The position numbers and the translations under genes were made by a program. Shown in pieces: positions 35,306 through 42,797 of a DNA stretch of 64,000 bases. Numbering within the stretch: position 1 is the stretch's first letter; every line of letters starts with the position of its first letter. Below the pieces are notes generated by a model. That model did no database searches. It saw only the letters and a program-made list of their open reading frames with translations, and was not told where the DNA came from. The stretch lies in contig CBDFKS010000007.1 in NCBI GenBank assembly GCA_965248905.1, positions 1,178,001 to 1,242,000 of the forward strand, read 5' to 3'. The stretch comes from CBDFKS01 sp965248905. Its GTDB lineage: Bacteria; Chloroflexota; Dehalococcoidia; Lucifugimonadales; JAGWBF01.

Positions 35306-36685
35306 GTGGACGGTCCCACAAAGCGACCCTTGGACTTAAATGCCGCCGGGATCCCTGGCGGCGTACATTATGCCTGGATGATCGCGGGCATATTGGCGCT
35401 GGTCCACGTGGTAGGCGAGTCCATCTTCACGGTAGGAGGAATTGTAGTCGTCCCTCTAACCGACGAGGGTGGCGACTATCGCTGGAGCATGGCCATCATA
35501 GGGTCAGGTCTGATGCTGTACTACCTGGTGGGCGCGTTTTTATCTCCAGTAACAGGCTGGCTTGGAGATCGGTACGGGGCACGTCGCCTAATGCTTTTCA
35601 ACAGCTTCCTTTTCGGCGGTGGCTTGATTTTCCTGGGTATGATGTCGTCCCCGTGGCAGTTCTTCCTGGCATACAGTGTGCTTCTATCCCTTAGCGGCTC
35701 CATCTGCTTCGTTCCCCTTGTTTCAACCATAAATGACTGGTTCAGAAGACGTCTGGGTGTGGCTGTGGGGATCTTGTTCGCAGCCGGAGGCATTGGGTCC
35801 GCCATACTGTCCGTGCTGGTAGGCTATCTGGTTGACACCGTAGGCTGGCGCGAAGCTTTCATCAGCGTAGGGCTCGGAGGCGGCCTTATCCTGCTAATGC
35901 TAACTTTGGTGTACAGAAACCATCCCTCCGACAAAGGGATTGAACCTTACGGGACCAGGCCTGATGATCCACCCTCGCGGCCCAAGAGCAGGTCCATTGA
36001 GCGTCTGCGCAGCAAGGTCTACAACCAACACATGCGCGGCACTCGCGCCTTCTGGAATCTCCCTATCATCCATGGACTGGGATGCGCCGGCCATGGAATC
36101 ATATTCATCTACTCGATTCCTCTCGCCTATGATAGAGGGGTGTTTTCATCTCTCGGAGCGGCTGCTATGGTCATCGCGTTGGTGAACATCTTCAGCGTCA
36201 TCAGCCGCTTCGCCGCCCCCATTATCGCGGAGCGCTTTGGAGGTAAGCCAAGCATTGCATACGCCCTGTTGATGCAAGGCTTAACGGTGCTAATACTGTT
36301 TTGGGCCCAGGATGCGTGGGTGTTCTATCTATTCGCAGTCATCTTTGGGCTGGGCTATGGGGCAGAGATGTCGGCTTATCTGGTGGTCAACAGGCAGTAT
36401 TTTGGACAGGGGCCCCTGGCAACATGCTACGGATTCCAGACGGCTGGAGCACTGATGGGCCACGCGATCGCAACGGGCTTGGCAGGCCTGGTCCTATTCG
36501 TGACCGACTCGTATACCACGATTCTCGTAATGTCCATGGCCTTCAGCCTAGTCGGTGTGCTCGTTATCACTAACATGGAATCCACGTCCAAAGTCCTGAT
36601 CCCCAACTGGGAAGAGTCACTTCCGGCGGAAGCGAAGTCTTCAGGGCCTTCGCCAGGTAGGCTAATCCCTCATCCCGATCTTTGA
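35306..36685 (+). CDS. MFS transporter, paralogue 2
   Basis: A 459-residue carrier, the same length as the protein at 33397 and clearly a duplicate: shared PGGVHYAW start, SPVTGWLGDRYGARRLMLF, NQHMRGTRAFWNLPIIHGLGCAGHGI, AERFGGKPSIAYALLMQG and MSAYLVVNRQYFG. Translation starts at GTG 35306. Divergence is spread along the protein, so the duplication is not recent. Probably transports a related substrate under the adjacent LysR regulator. Confidence 0.92.
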   Translation: MDGPTKRPLDLNAAGIPGGVHYAWMIAGILALVHVVGESIFTVGGIVVVPLTDEGGDYRWSMAIIGSGLMLYYLVGAFLSPVTGWLGDRYGARRLMLFNSFLFGGGLIFLGMMSSPWQFFLAYSVLLSLSGSICFVPLVSTINDWFRRRLGVAVGILFAAGGIGSAILSVLVGYLVDTVGWREAFISVGLGGGLILLMLTLVYRNHPSDKGIEPYGTRPDDPPSRPKSRSIERLRSKVYNQHMRGTRAFWNLPIIHGLGCAGHGIIFIYSIPLAYDRGVFSSLGAAAMVIALVNIFSVISRFAAPIIAERFGGKPSIAYALLMQGLTVLILFWAQDAWVFYLFAVIFGLGYGAEMSAYLVVNRQYFGQGPLATCYGFQTAGALMGHAIATGLAGLVLFVTDSYTTILVMSMAFSLVGVLVITNMESTSKVLIPNWEESLPAEAKSSGPSPGRLIPHPDL

Positions 36686-36744
36686 TCTCTAACTACCGTT
36701 TCCTATCTTTGAAGACGTCGAGAGTCTCATCCTTTATCGTCATT

Positions 36745-36777
36745 TTGATATTATTTATCAAACAATATCTCTTGACA
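36745..36777. promoter_or_regulatory. LysR-type operator/promoter motif, copy B
   Basis: TTGATA-N5-TATCAA forms an inverted repeat (T-N11-A type LysR box), followed by ACAATATCTCTTGACA. It matches copy A at 25 of 33 positions. It lies 202 bp upstream of the ferredoxin gene, in a 293-bp gap that has no other recognisable content. Confidence 0.55.
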
Positions 36778-36978
36778 GCCTATTGAATTAGCCGCAGACT
36801 TAGAAAGTCTGGACAACAGAAACCGAACGTTATTGGACACAAAATTGTAGAGTCCGTACCGGAATAGCCAAGAGTTGAGAATGTCCAGAATCAGCAGGCG
36901 TTAAGTTAGCTGTTAATGTGGATGGCCTGCTTAATCGAATATCAGAGGCTAAATGTAAGGGGCTAACGAACGCGGCCC

Positions 36979-37218
36979 ATGACGTACATCATCACGGAGC
37001 CTTGCATCGGAGTTAAGGACAGCAGCTGTGTGGATGTGTGCCCCGTGGATTGCATCCATAGCACTGACGACGCCGAGATGTACTACATAGACCCTAACGA
37101 ATGTATAGACTGCGCGGCATGTGAGCCTGCGTGTCCAGTAGATGCTATCTTCTTTGAATACTCGGTCCCCGCTCAGTGGCACTCATATATAGCCAAGAAC
37201 TACAATTACTTCAAGTAA
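36979..37218 (+). CDS. 7Fe-type ferredoxin
   Basis: A 79-residue ferredoxin. Cys9, Cys17 and Cys21 (spacing C-x7-C-x3-CP) fit a [3Fe-4S] site, and the second cluster Cys-x2-Cys-x2-Cys-x3-CysPro (ECIDCAACEPACPVD) fits [4Fe-4S]. It is a cytoplasmic electron carrier of FdxA type. It has its own upstream gap with the LysR-like motif and is not in an obvious operon. Confidence 0.93.
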   Translation: MTYIITEPCIGVKDSSCVDVCPVDCIHSTDDAEMYYIDPNECIDCAACEPACPVDAIFFEYSVPAQWHSYIAKNYNYFK

Positions 37219-37344
37219 TCAACGTCCCTTTCCCTTCGAGGGGTATCAGTCATTCAGTCTCCACCAGGTTAGCCCTGCAGCCTGCTCCCTAGGTTCGCCG
37301 TTTTATCCCGTATCCTATTAAGCACCAATGACCTTTACGCATCA

Positions 37345-37374
37345 ACGCCTGGATAACTAAAGCTATCCAGGCGT
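37345..37374. repeat. Perfect intergenic hairpin
   Basis: ACGCCTGGATA pairs with TATCCAGGCGT around an eight-base loop. No T-run follows on either strand, so it may be a weak terminator for the convergent ferredoxin and zinc-ribbon genes. The rest of 37219-37472 holds nothing recognisable. Confidence 0.5.
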
Positions 37375-37472
37375 GGTAAATCAAGACCCTGGGAAAAGAT
37401 GACCTAGGAGTATGTATTCAGAGGTGTACCCGTTCCCCTCCGGCCTCACACAGGTTGAGATCGATGTTAAAT

Positions 37473-37637
37473 CTAAGCTGCGTCTTTTGTTGCGTAATGT
37501 GGGACAGCGACCAGCTCCTCTGGCGCAGGCAAGTCCTTCTGGAATCCACACTGCATGCAGCTTATGTAAAGGCCGAATACATCCTCTTCTTCATACAGGT
37601 CTCCGGAACAACGAGGGCACTCTTTAAACCAGAACAT
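37473..37637 (-). CDS. Small zinc-ribbon protein
   Basis: A 54-residue protein beginning MFWFKECPRCSGDLY and continuing ISCMQCGFQKDL: two CxxC knuckles about 17 residues apart, a zinc ribbon. ATG 37637 has GGAGAG six to seven bases upstream; the longer frame lacks a site. Such proteins are common hypothetical genes in Chloroflexota. Function unknown. Confidence 0.72.
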   Translation of the reverse strand: MFWFKECPRCSGDLYEEEDVFGLYISCMQCGFQKDLPAPEELVAVPHYATKDAA

Positions 37638-37955
37638 TCTTTTCTCTCCTCGGTAGAGCAAGAGCAGCTTTTACATCAGCGTTTGCCTACTGCCTCTACT
37701 CCAAATTCACACACTAATTTTGCCTATTATCTTAATGAAGCTGACGGGCAGCTCATAGGGTGTTTTCACCTTAGCACGGGTGTGGACTACACCCCACTGC
37801 CTGCAACCTAACGGCATCCGCCATTTTCCAGGTCACGTTCACCGGCAGATACGCCGGCCAATGATGTCGCTTGACTGCAATCATGCCCTCCACTACACTC
37901 CAATCCTGGTAAACGCTTAGCAGTTATCATCCCAATTTACGACGAGGAAGTATTA
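37638..37955. other. 318-bp gap with the apt promoter
   Basis: Contains the promoter at 37871-37899 and a short inverted repeat (CAGGTCACGTTCACCGG/CCGGCC region). No coding sequence could be supported. Confidence 0.5.
37871..37899 (+). promoter_or_regulatory. Sigma70 promoter for apt
   Basis: TTGACT at 37871-37876 and TACACT at 37894-37899 with exactly 17 bp between them, 57 bp upstream of apt. Confidence 0.7.
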
Positions 37956-38468
37956 ATGGACCTAAAGAAGTACATTCGAGATATCCCGGACTTCCCGACT
38001 CAGGGAATCCTGTTCAGAGACATCACGCCTCTGCTTTCAAACCCGGAAGCCTTTAAGCACGTCATCGATTCTTTTGCCGAGCACTATACGAAGCAGCCGG
38101 TGGACGCGATACTGGCCATCGAAGCCAGAGGTTTCCTGTTTGGAGCACCCTTGGCCAATGCTCTGCAAAAACCGTTAATCCTGGCCCGTAAAGAAGGGAA
38201 GCTACCAGCCGAATCCATTAGGACCGAATACTCGTTGGAGTACGGCACAAACGTCGTCGAAATACATAGGGACGGGATATCATCCAATCAAAAGGTGCTA
38301 ATAGTCGATGACCTGCTGGCAACGGGCGGTACCCTCGCCGCCGCGGCCCGCCTGGTAGAGGAAGCCGGAGGTAAGGTGCACGGACTGGCTCTCGTGATCG
38401 AGCTCACCGAGTTGAGTGGAAGGCGACACTTGCAGGGCTACGACATCTTCTCTCTCGTTAAATACTAA
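37956..38468 (+). CDS. apt: Adenine phosphoribosyltransferase
   Basis: A 170-residue purine-salvage enzyme making AMP from adenine and PRPP. Family features: MDLKKYIRDIPDFPTQGILFRDITPLL at the start, then IEARGFLFGAPLA, and the PRPP-binding VLIVDDLLATGGTLAAA. Length is standard. It precedes an MBL-fold gene by 48 bp. Confidence 0.97.
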   Translation: MDLKKYIRDIPDFPTQGILFRDITPLLSNPEAFKHVIDSFAEHYTKQPVDAILAIEARGFLFGAPLANALQKPLILARKEGKLPAESIRTEYSLEYGTNVVEIHRDGISSNQKVLIVDDLLATGGTLAAAARLVEEAGGKVHGLALVIELTELSGRRHLQGYDIFSLVKY

Positions 38469-38516
38469 CCCATATACAACGGCCATTCGATTAGAACCCA
38501 CAAGGAGGGCGAAGCT

Positions 38517-39356
38517 ATGCCAGATCAAATTACGGTTGGCAACGTACAAATCCTGGGACTAATAGACATGGTACCGCCTCCTTACGACCCTGCTGAGTTT
38601 TTCCCTGAGGTGCCCGAAGAAGCCTGGGAACCTTATAAGGCAGACCACTTGGAGAACGGACAGCTGCAGCTTTACTACGTTTGCTTCGCCATTCGCTCCA
38701 ATGGTCGGGTGATAATGGTGGATACGGGTATGGGCCCAGGGCCTCATCCCAGTCGGGACAATCGGTACGGCGACCTGCTAAATCAGCTCAAGTTACATGG
38801 TATCGCACCCGAGGACGTTTCCACTGTGGTCCACACTCACTTGCATCACGACCACGTGGGGTGGAACGTAACGATGCAGGAAGGCGTGCCTAAAGCCACC
38901 TTTCCCAAAGCTCAATATCTGGTGCCCAGGGACGATTGGGAGTATTTTACTAACCCCTCCGTACTAGAAACGGCGCCTTATGTTAAAGACAACGTTATGC
39001 CCCTACAGGCCCTGGGTGTCATGGAGTTAATAGAAGGAGAGCATACGATCACTCCAGAAATTACCACAGTGGCAACCCCGGGACACACGCCGGGTCACAT
39101 AAACGTGCTGATCAGTTCCGGAGGGCAGAAGGGCGCTATAGTAGGCGATGTGCTGCACAGCAAGGTACAGGTACAAGAGTCCGGGTGGTGTTCCCGGGCC
39201 GATGTAGAACCTGAGCTGGGTCTAAAAAGCCGTCGAGACATGCTAGACCGCTTCGAAAGGGATGGCTTCATAGTGGCGGCAGGCCACTTCAAGCCCGATG
39301 AACACTTCGGCAGAGTGGTCAGGCTGGAGGGACACAGATACTGGCAGGTCGCGTAG
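38517..39356 (+). CDS. MBL-fold metallo-hydrolase
   Basis: A 279-residue metallo-beta-lactamase-fold hydrolase. The metal site is HTHLHHDHVGWN (HxHxDH), with further ligands in TPGHTPGHINV, GAIVGDVLHS (Asp) and AAGHFKPDEHFGRV (His). It resembles N-acyl homoserine lactonase or lactonase-like members; substrate not assignable. ATG follows AAGGAGGGCGAAGCT. The SRPBCC gene follows 39 bp later and may be co-transcribed. Confidence 0.92.
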   Translation: MPDQITVGNVQILGLIDMVPPPYDPAEFFPEVPEEAWEPYKADHLENGQLQLYYVCFAIRSNGRVIMVDTGMGPGPHPSRDNRYGDLLNQLKLHGIAPEDVSTVVHTHLHHDHVGWNVTMQEGVPKATFPKAQYLVPRDDWEYFTNPSVLETAPYVKDNVMPLQALGVMELIEGEHTITPEITTVATPGHTPGHINVLISSGGQKGAIVGDVLHSKVQVQESGWCSRADVEPELGLKSRRDMLDRFERDGFIVAAGHFKPDEHFGRVVRLEGHRYWQVA

Positions 39357-39395
39357 CGTGCTATCATCATCCACAATCAACAAAGGAGGGCAATT

Positions 39396-39833
39396 ATGAT
39401 AAAAATAGAGATAAATTTGGAGATCAACCGGTCATTGCCAGAGGTATTCGCCTTCCTAACCGACCACGAGAACGACTCCAAATGGCGGTCAGGCGTAATT
39501 GAGTCAAAAAAGACATCGGAGGGACCAGTGGGCGTGGGTGCTACTGGGTCGGAGATGCTCCAGTTTTTGGGACGTCGGATGGAGACATCCTATGAGGTCA
39601 CCGAGTATGAACAAGACAGAAAGCTAGGCTTCAAGACCACTTCTGGGCCTGTACCCATGGAAGGTGGCTATTCGTTAGAGTCCTCCGGTAGCGGCACGAA
39701 ACTGGATTTCACCATTCAGGGAGATGCCGGCGGCTTCTTCAAGCTGGCAGAACCCATCTTGGCCCGCATGGTAAAGAGGCAGGTCGAGTCCGACTTCGGC
39801 AACCTGAAGGACCTACTGGAGGCGGGAGGATAG
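39396..39833 (+). CDS. SRPBCC family protein (polyketide cyclase/dehydrase-like)
   Basis: A 145-residue START-like hydrophobic-ligand-binding protein: INRSLPEVFAFLTDHENDSKWRSGVIES at the N-terminus, then GVGATGSEMLQFLGRRMETSYEVTEYE and a C-terminal amphipathic helix. Ligand and function unknown. ATG 39396 follows AAAGGAGGG. Confidence 0.9.
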   Translation: MIKIEINLEINRSLPEVFAFLTDHENDSKWRSGVIESKKTSEGPVGVGATGSEMLQFLGRRMETSYEVTEYEQDRKLGFKTTSGPVPMEGGYSLESSGSGTKLDFTIQGDAGGFFKLAEPILARMVKRQVESDFGNLKDLLEAGG

Positions 39834-39954
39834 GGCGGCAGATAGCAACCTAGCAGAGGCAGGGTGGTCAAGGTACGAGGGCACCGCTACCAGTGGGTGC
39901 GTAGTCCCCTAGAGAGAATTTCGGCACGACTAACGCAGAGGAGGAGCGTACATC

Positions 39955-40632
39955 ATGCGGTGGAGAATCATACCGATAGTGGGACCTTTATTAGCCGTGG
40001 GTGCGCTCGCGGCGGCGGTTGTCTACGCCCAACTGGGCGATTCACAAACGGCTACCGGCACTCTCAATGTCACAACCACCTCCGCCAACCTTTACATCTG
40101 CGAGCCTAACAACATGGCCGGACCGGACTGCGGCTCGGACGACAGCCTCGCTGACGAAGCGGTGTTCGAGACGCTAGAGGACATGGCGCCTGGGGATCTA
40201 GCCCAGTGGGACCTTTGCTTGAAGAACGTGGGTACGCGAGACTGGTGGGTCACCGGGGTAACTTTGAACATAGTTGAGACCGTTGACCCTGGCCCGGCGC
40301 CCACCGGAGATTGCCCAGACAAAGCATTGCGTGGCGAACGTTTCGATGATAAATTCGGTGGCTTCACTGTTCTTGGTAAGCTGGTGACAACCGCTACTGG
40401 TGATCCGATTTATAACGAATTCAATGACAATGTATCCGAGGGAGGAGCGCCCCCTGGAGTGCCAGCGTTCATCCGGGATTCCTTGTTCCCTTCCGACAAG
40501 CCCAAAATGCATATCAGGGTAGCATCGGGCGACCACGAGGACGTCCGGCTACGACTCCAACTGGATGGGGGAGGCACGGAAAATTGTGACGCGAACCAGT
40601 GGGAAGCCTCCTGGCAGTTTACGGTCAACTAG
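39955..40632 (+). CDS. SipW/TasA-like exported surface protein
   Basis: A 225-residue protein with a signal of the TasA/CalY type: IVGPLLAVGALAAAVVYAQL, then GDSQTATGTLNVTT right at the mature N-terminus. The rest is beta-rich and Cys-containing, with no catalytic motif. Such proteins form fibres or coats in other bacteria. ATG 39955 follows AGAGGAGGAG. The next gene has the same signal and mature start but a dockerin body, so the two are likely exported together. Confidence 0.7.
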   Translation: MRWRIIPIVGPLLAVGALAAAVVYAQLGDSQTATGTLNVTTTSANLYICEPNNMAGPDCGSDDSLADEAVFETLEDMAPGDLAQWDLCLKNVGTRDWWVTGVTLNIVETVDPGPAPTGDCPDKALRGERFDDKFGGFTVLGKLVTTATGDPIYNEFNDNVSEGGAPPGVPAFIRDSLFPSDKPKMHIRVASGDHEDVRLRLQLDGGGTENCDANQWEASWQFTVN

Positions 40633-40656
40633 CGAGGTAGAATCAGTGAATTCTGG

Positions 40657-40971
40657 ATGCTGACCACTATATTCAGGGTCTGGCCCGCCAGCGTCGTATT
40701 GACCCTCCTGGCGTTGGCACTCGCGGCGGTGACTGTCTACGCACAGCTCGGTGATACACGGACGGCGAGCGGCGTAATCAATGCTGTCTCCATCACAGGC
40801 TCACTTCCGGGTGATGCCAACAGGGATGGTGTTGTGGATGTGGCTGACCTGAAGTTGGTCATAGCCAACTGGGCCATACCTGTAGATGCCAGGGCCGATC
40901 TGAGCCGAGACGGGTTCGTAGACATTCGAGACTTGGCAATAGTAGGAAAATACTTCGGGCAGTCCCTATAA
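40657..40971 (+). CDS. Small exported protein with a type I dockerin domain
   Basis: A 104-residue protein: signal LLALALAAVTVYAQLGDTRTA, matching the previous gene's, then a complete dockerin with two calcium-binding repeats (GDANRDGVVDVADLKLVI and ADLSRDGFVDIRDLAIVGKYFG). Dockerins bind cohesins; no cohesin is visible in the window. The gene's stop overlaps the convergent amidase stop by six bases. Confidence 0.85.
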   Translation: MLTTIFRVWPASVVLTLLALALAAVTVYAQLGDTRTASGVINAVSITGSLPGDANRDGVVDVADLKLVIANWAIPVDARADLSRDGFVDIRDLAIVGKYFGQSL

Positions 40972-42378
40972 AAGCGGCCTTCTTTTATGCCAATCGGTAG
41001 CCTGCTCGTAGGCGTGGGCCGCTCGCAAAACCGTCACTTCGTCGTAAGGCCTTCCCGCGAGCTGAAGCCCTATGGGCAGCCCTTCATTGGAGAAGCCGCA
41101 AGGCACAGTCATGGCCGGGAAGCCGTTAAGATTAATGGCTCTGGTGTACTGCGTCAGCGCAGGAGTGAAGCCCATAGTCGTCTCCCCTACCTTGACCGTG
41201 GCCTCGCCGATCTTGTAGGCAGTTATCGGAAGAGTGGGCCCTACCAGCAGGTCTATTTCGTTAAGCAGATCTCGGCTCTCACGGTTTAAGATCGCCCGGG
41301 CTTGCTGCGCTCGGATATAGTCCGACGCGGAAAAGAAGAACCCCGACTCTATTCGCAGCCTTACCGCCGCGGAGATCTCGGGGCCTCGCGTTCGGGCAAG
41401 CCTGGTGTGGTAAGCGGTGGCCTCGGCGATCAGGATAATTGTGGACATGCCGGCAGACTGATGAAAGGTGGGCCAGGAGACCTCGCTGACCGTAGCGCCC
41501 AACTCTCCCAGCACATCAATGGCTTTCCGCACCGCGCTCTCGACCTGAGGGTCCACCGGCACCTCGAAGTACTCCTTCGGCACACCTACACGCAGCCCTT
41601 TGATATTTCCGTTGAGGGAGTTAACAAAATCGGGTACTGGTTCTCGGGTTGACACGGGGTCGTTTGGGTCATACCCTGCTAAGGCGTTCATGATCAGGGC
41701 GCAGTCCTCCACCGTGCGAGTCATCGGACCCGGATGGTCCAGAGACCAGGAAAGGGGTGTGAGGCCGTGGCGACTCAGACGCCCGTAGGTGGGCTTGAGC
41801 CCGGCGAGGCCACAAAGGGCGCTGGGAATTCGTATCGAGCCTCCCGTATCCGTGCCCATAGTCAAAGTGCACTGGCCCGACGCCGCCGCGGAGCCTGACC
41901 CGCCGCTGGAACCACCAGCAATTAACTCGGGATTCCACGGATTGTGCATGTTGCCGTATTCCGGGTTCTCCCCCGTGGGCCCGAAGGCGAAGGGATGCAT
42001 GTTAAGCTTTCCCATCAAGATAGTCCCGGCCTCTTTGAACCTCGCAGCGATGGTACCGTCAAAGTCTGGAACATAGTTATCGTGTATCTTGGACCCGGCC
42101 GTGTTGCGTATACCCTTCACGTAATACAGGTCCTTCAATCCCAAGGGAACACCGTGGAGGGGGCCTCTATAGTTGCCTGAAACGATCTCTTGCTCGGCCT
42201 GGCGAGCGTCGGCCATAGCCTGGTCTCCCAATACGGTAATGAAGGAGTTCAGCGTGGGCTCTAAGGCATCGATTCGGGCCAGATGGGCCTCCACCACCTC
42301 CACGGGCGAAAGCTCCTTGCTTCGAAGGAGCCGGGACATTTGGCCTGCGCTCAGGTAGCAAATCTCGGTAGCGTCCAT
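40966..42378 (-). CDS. Amidase (GatA-like amidase-signature enzyme)
   Basis: A 470-residue amidase-signature hydrolase. The Lys is in PLGLKDLYYVKG, and the two catalytic Ser are in GGSSGGSGSAAASGQ and MGTDTGGSIRIPSALCG. It is similar to GatA but a distinct paralogue of the gatA at 7526. A GatC-like small gene lies upstream on the same strand (42552-42749), separated by a dispersed repeat. It probably hydrolyses a small amide; a tRNA role is unlikely because a canonical gatCA exists. Confidence 0.92.
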   Translation of the reverse strand: MDATEICYLSAGQMSRLLRSKELSPVEVVEAHLARIDALEPTLNSFITVLGDQAMADARQAEQEIVSGNYRGPLHGVPLGLKDLYYVKGIRNTAGSKIHDNYVPDFDGTIAARFKEAGTILMGKLNMHPFAFGPTGENPEYGNMHNPWNPELIAGGSSGGSGSAAASGQCTLTMGTDTGGSIRIPSALCGLAGLKPTYGRLSRHGLTPLSWSLDHPGPMTRTVEDCALIMNALAGYDPNDPVSTREPVPDFVNSLNGNIKGLRVGVPKEYFEVPVDPQVESAVRKAIDVLGELGATVSEVSWPTFHQSAGMSTIILIAEATAYHTRLARTRGPEISAAVRLRIESGFFFSASDYIRAQQARAILNRESRDLLNEIDLLVGPTLPITAYKIGEATVKVGETTMGFTPALTQYTRAINLNGFPAMTVPCGFSNEGLPIGLQLAGRPYDEVTVLRAAHAYEQATDWHKRRPLL

Positions 42379-42461
42379 ATCACTATTCCTTTCATGGTTC
42401 TAAAAGTGCAGTCTCTCAGGATCTCCTTTCCCCTGGGAGAGGATTAAGGTGAGGGGGAGGC

Positions 42462-42541
42462 CACCCCCACTCTAACTCTCCCCCATCAAGGGGGAGAGAA
42501 CAAGTCCCTTCCCACTTGATGGGGGAATGCTAGGATGGGGG
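42462..42541 (-). repeat. Dispersed intergenic repeat, copy 2
   Basis: Reverse complement of the repeat at 4420-4498, with the same blocks in order and a limited number of substitutions (e.g. GAGGGGGAA versus AAGTGGGAA). A related G/A-rich stretch extends to about 42420. It sits between the GatC-like and amidase genes. Confidence 0.8.
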
Positions 42542-42551
42542 TCTCTAACAC

Positions 42552-42749
42552 CTAGTCTCGTGGGGGAACGTATATCATTGCTGGCTCTACACTGGACAGG
42601 TCGAGCTCATCAAGGGATTTGACTGCGGGAAGCACTCCCAGCACAAAGTTATAAAGCTCGTCCATATGTTTGGTATCTTTGACATCAAGGCCCGATACCT
42701 CGGCAATTCGCAGGAAGGTCTCTTTGCTCATTGGGCTATCGTCCGCCAT
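42552..42749 (-). CDS. GatC-like small protein, probable partner of the amidase
   Basis: A 65-residue protein with a GatC-type outline: FLRIAEVSGLDVKDTKHMDELYNFV, then a linker and DELDLSSVEPAMIYVPPRD, comparable to the LD-x-x-xVEP motif of GatC. I started it at ATG 42749, since GGAG lies nine bases upstream; the ATG at 42758 directly abuts that GGAG. Similar GatC-like genes beside amidases suggest a two-subunit enzyme, but this is inference. Confidence 0.65.
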   Translation of the reverse strand: MADDSPMSKETFLRIAEVSGLDVKDTKHMDELYNFVLGVLPAVKSLDELDLSSVEPAMIYVPPRD

Positions 42750-42797
42750 ACTTGGCATCTCCTTTTCTCGATTTTTCTACGTTGAGATAAGCCTCTG

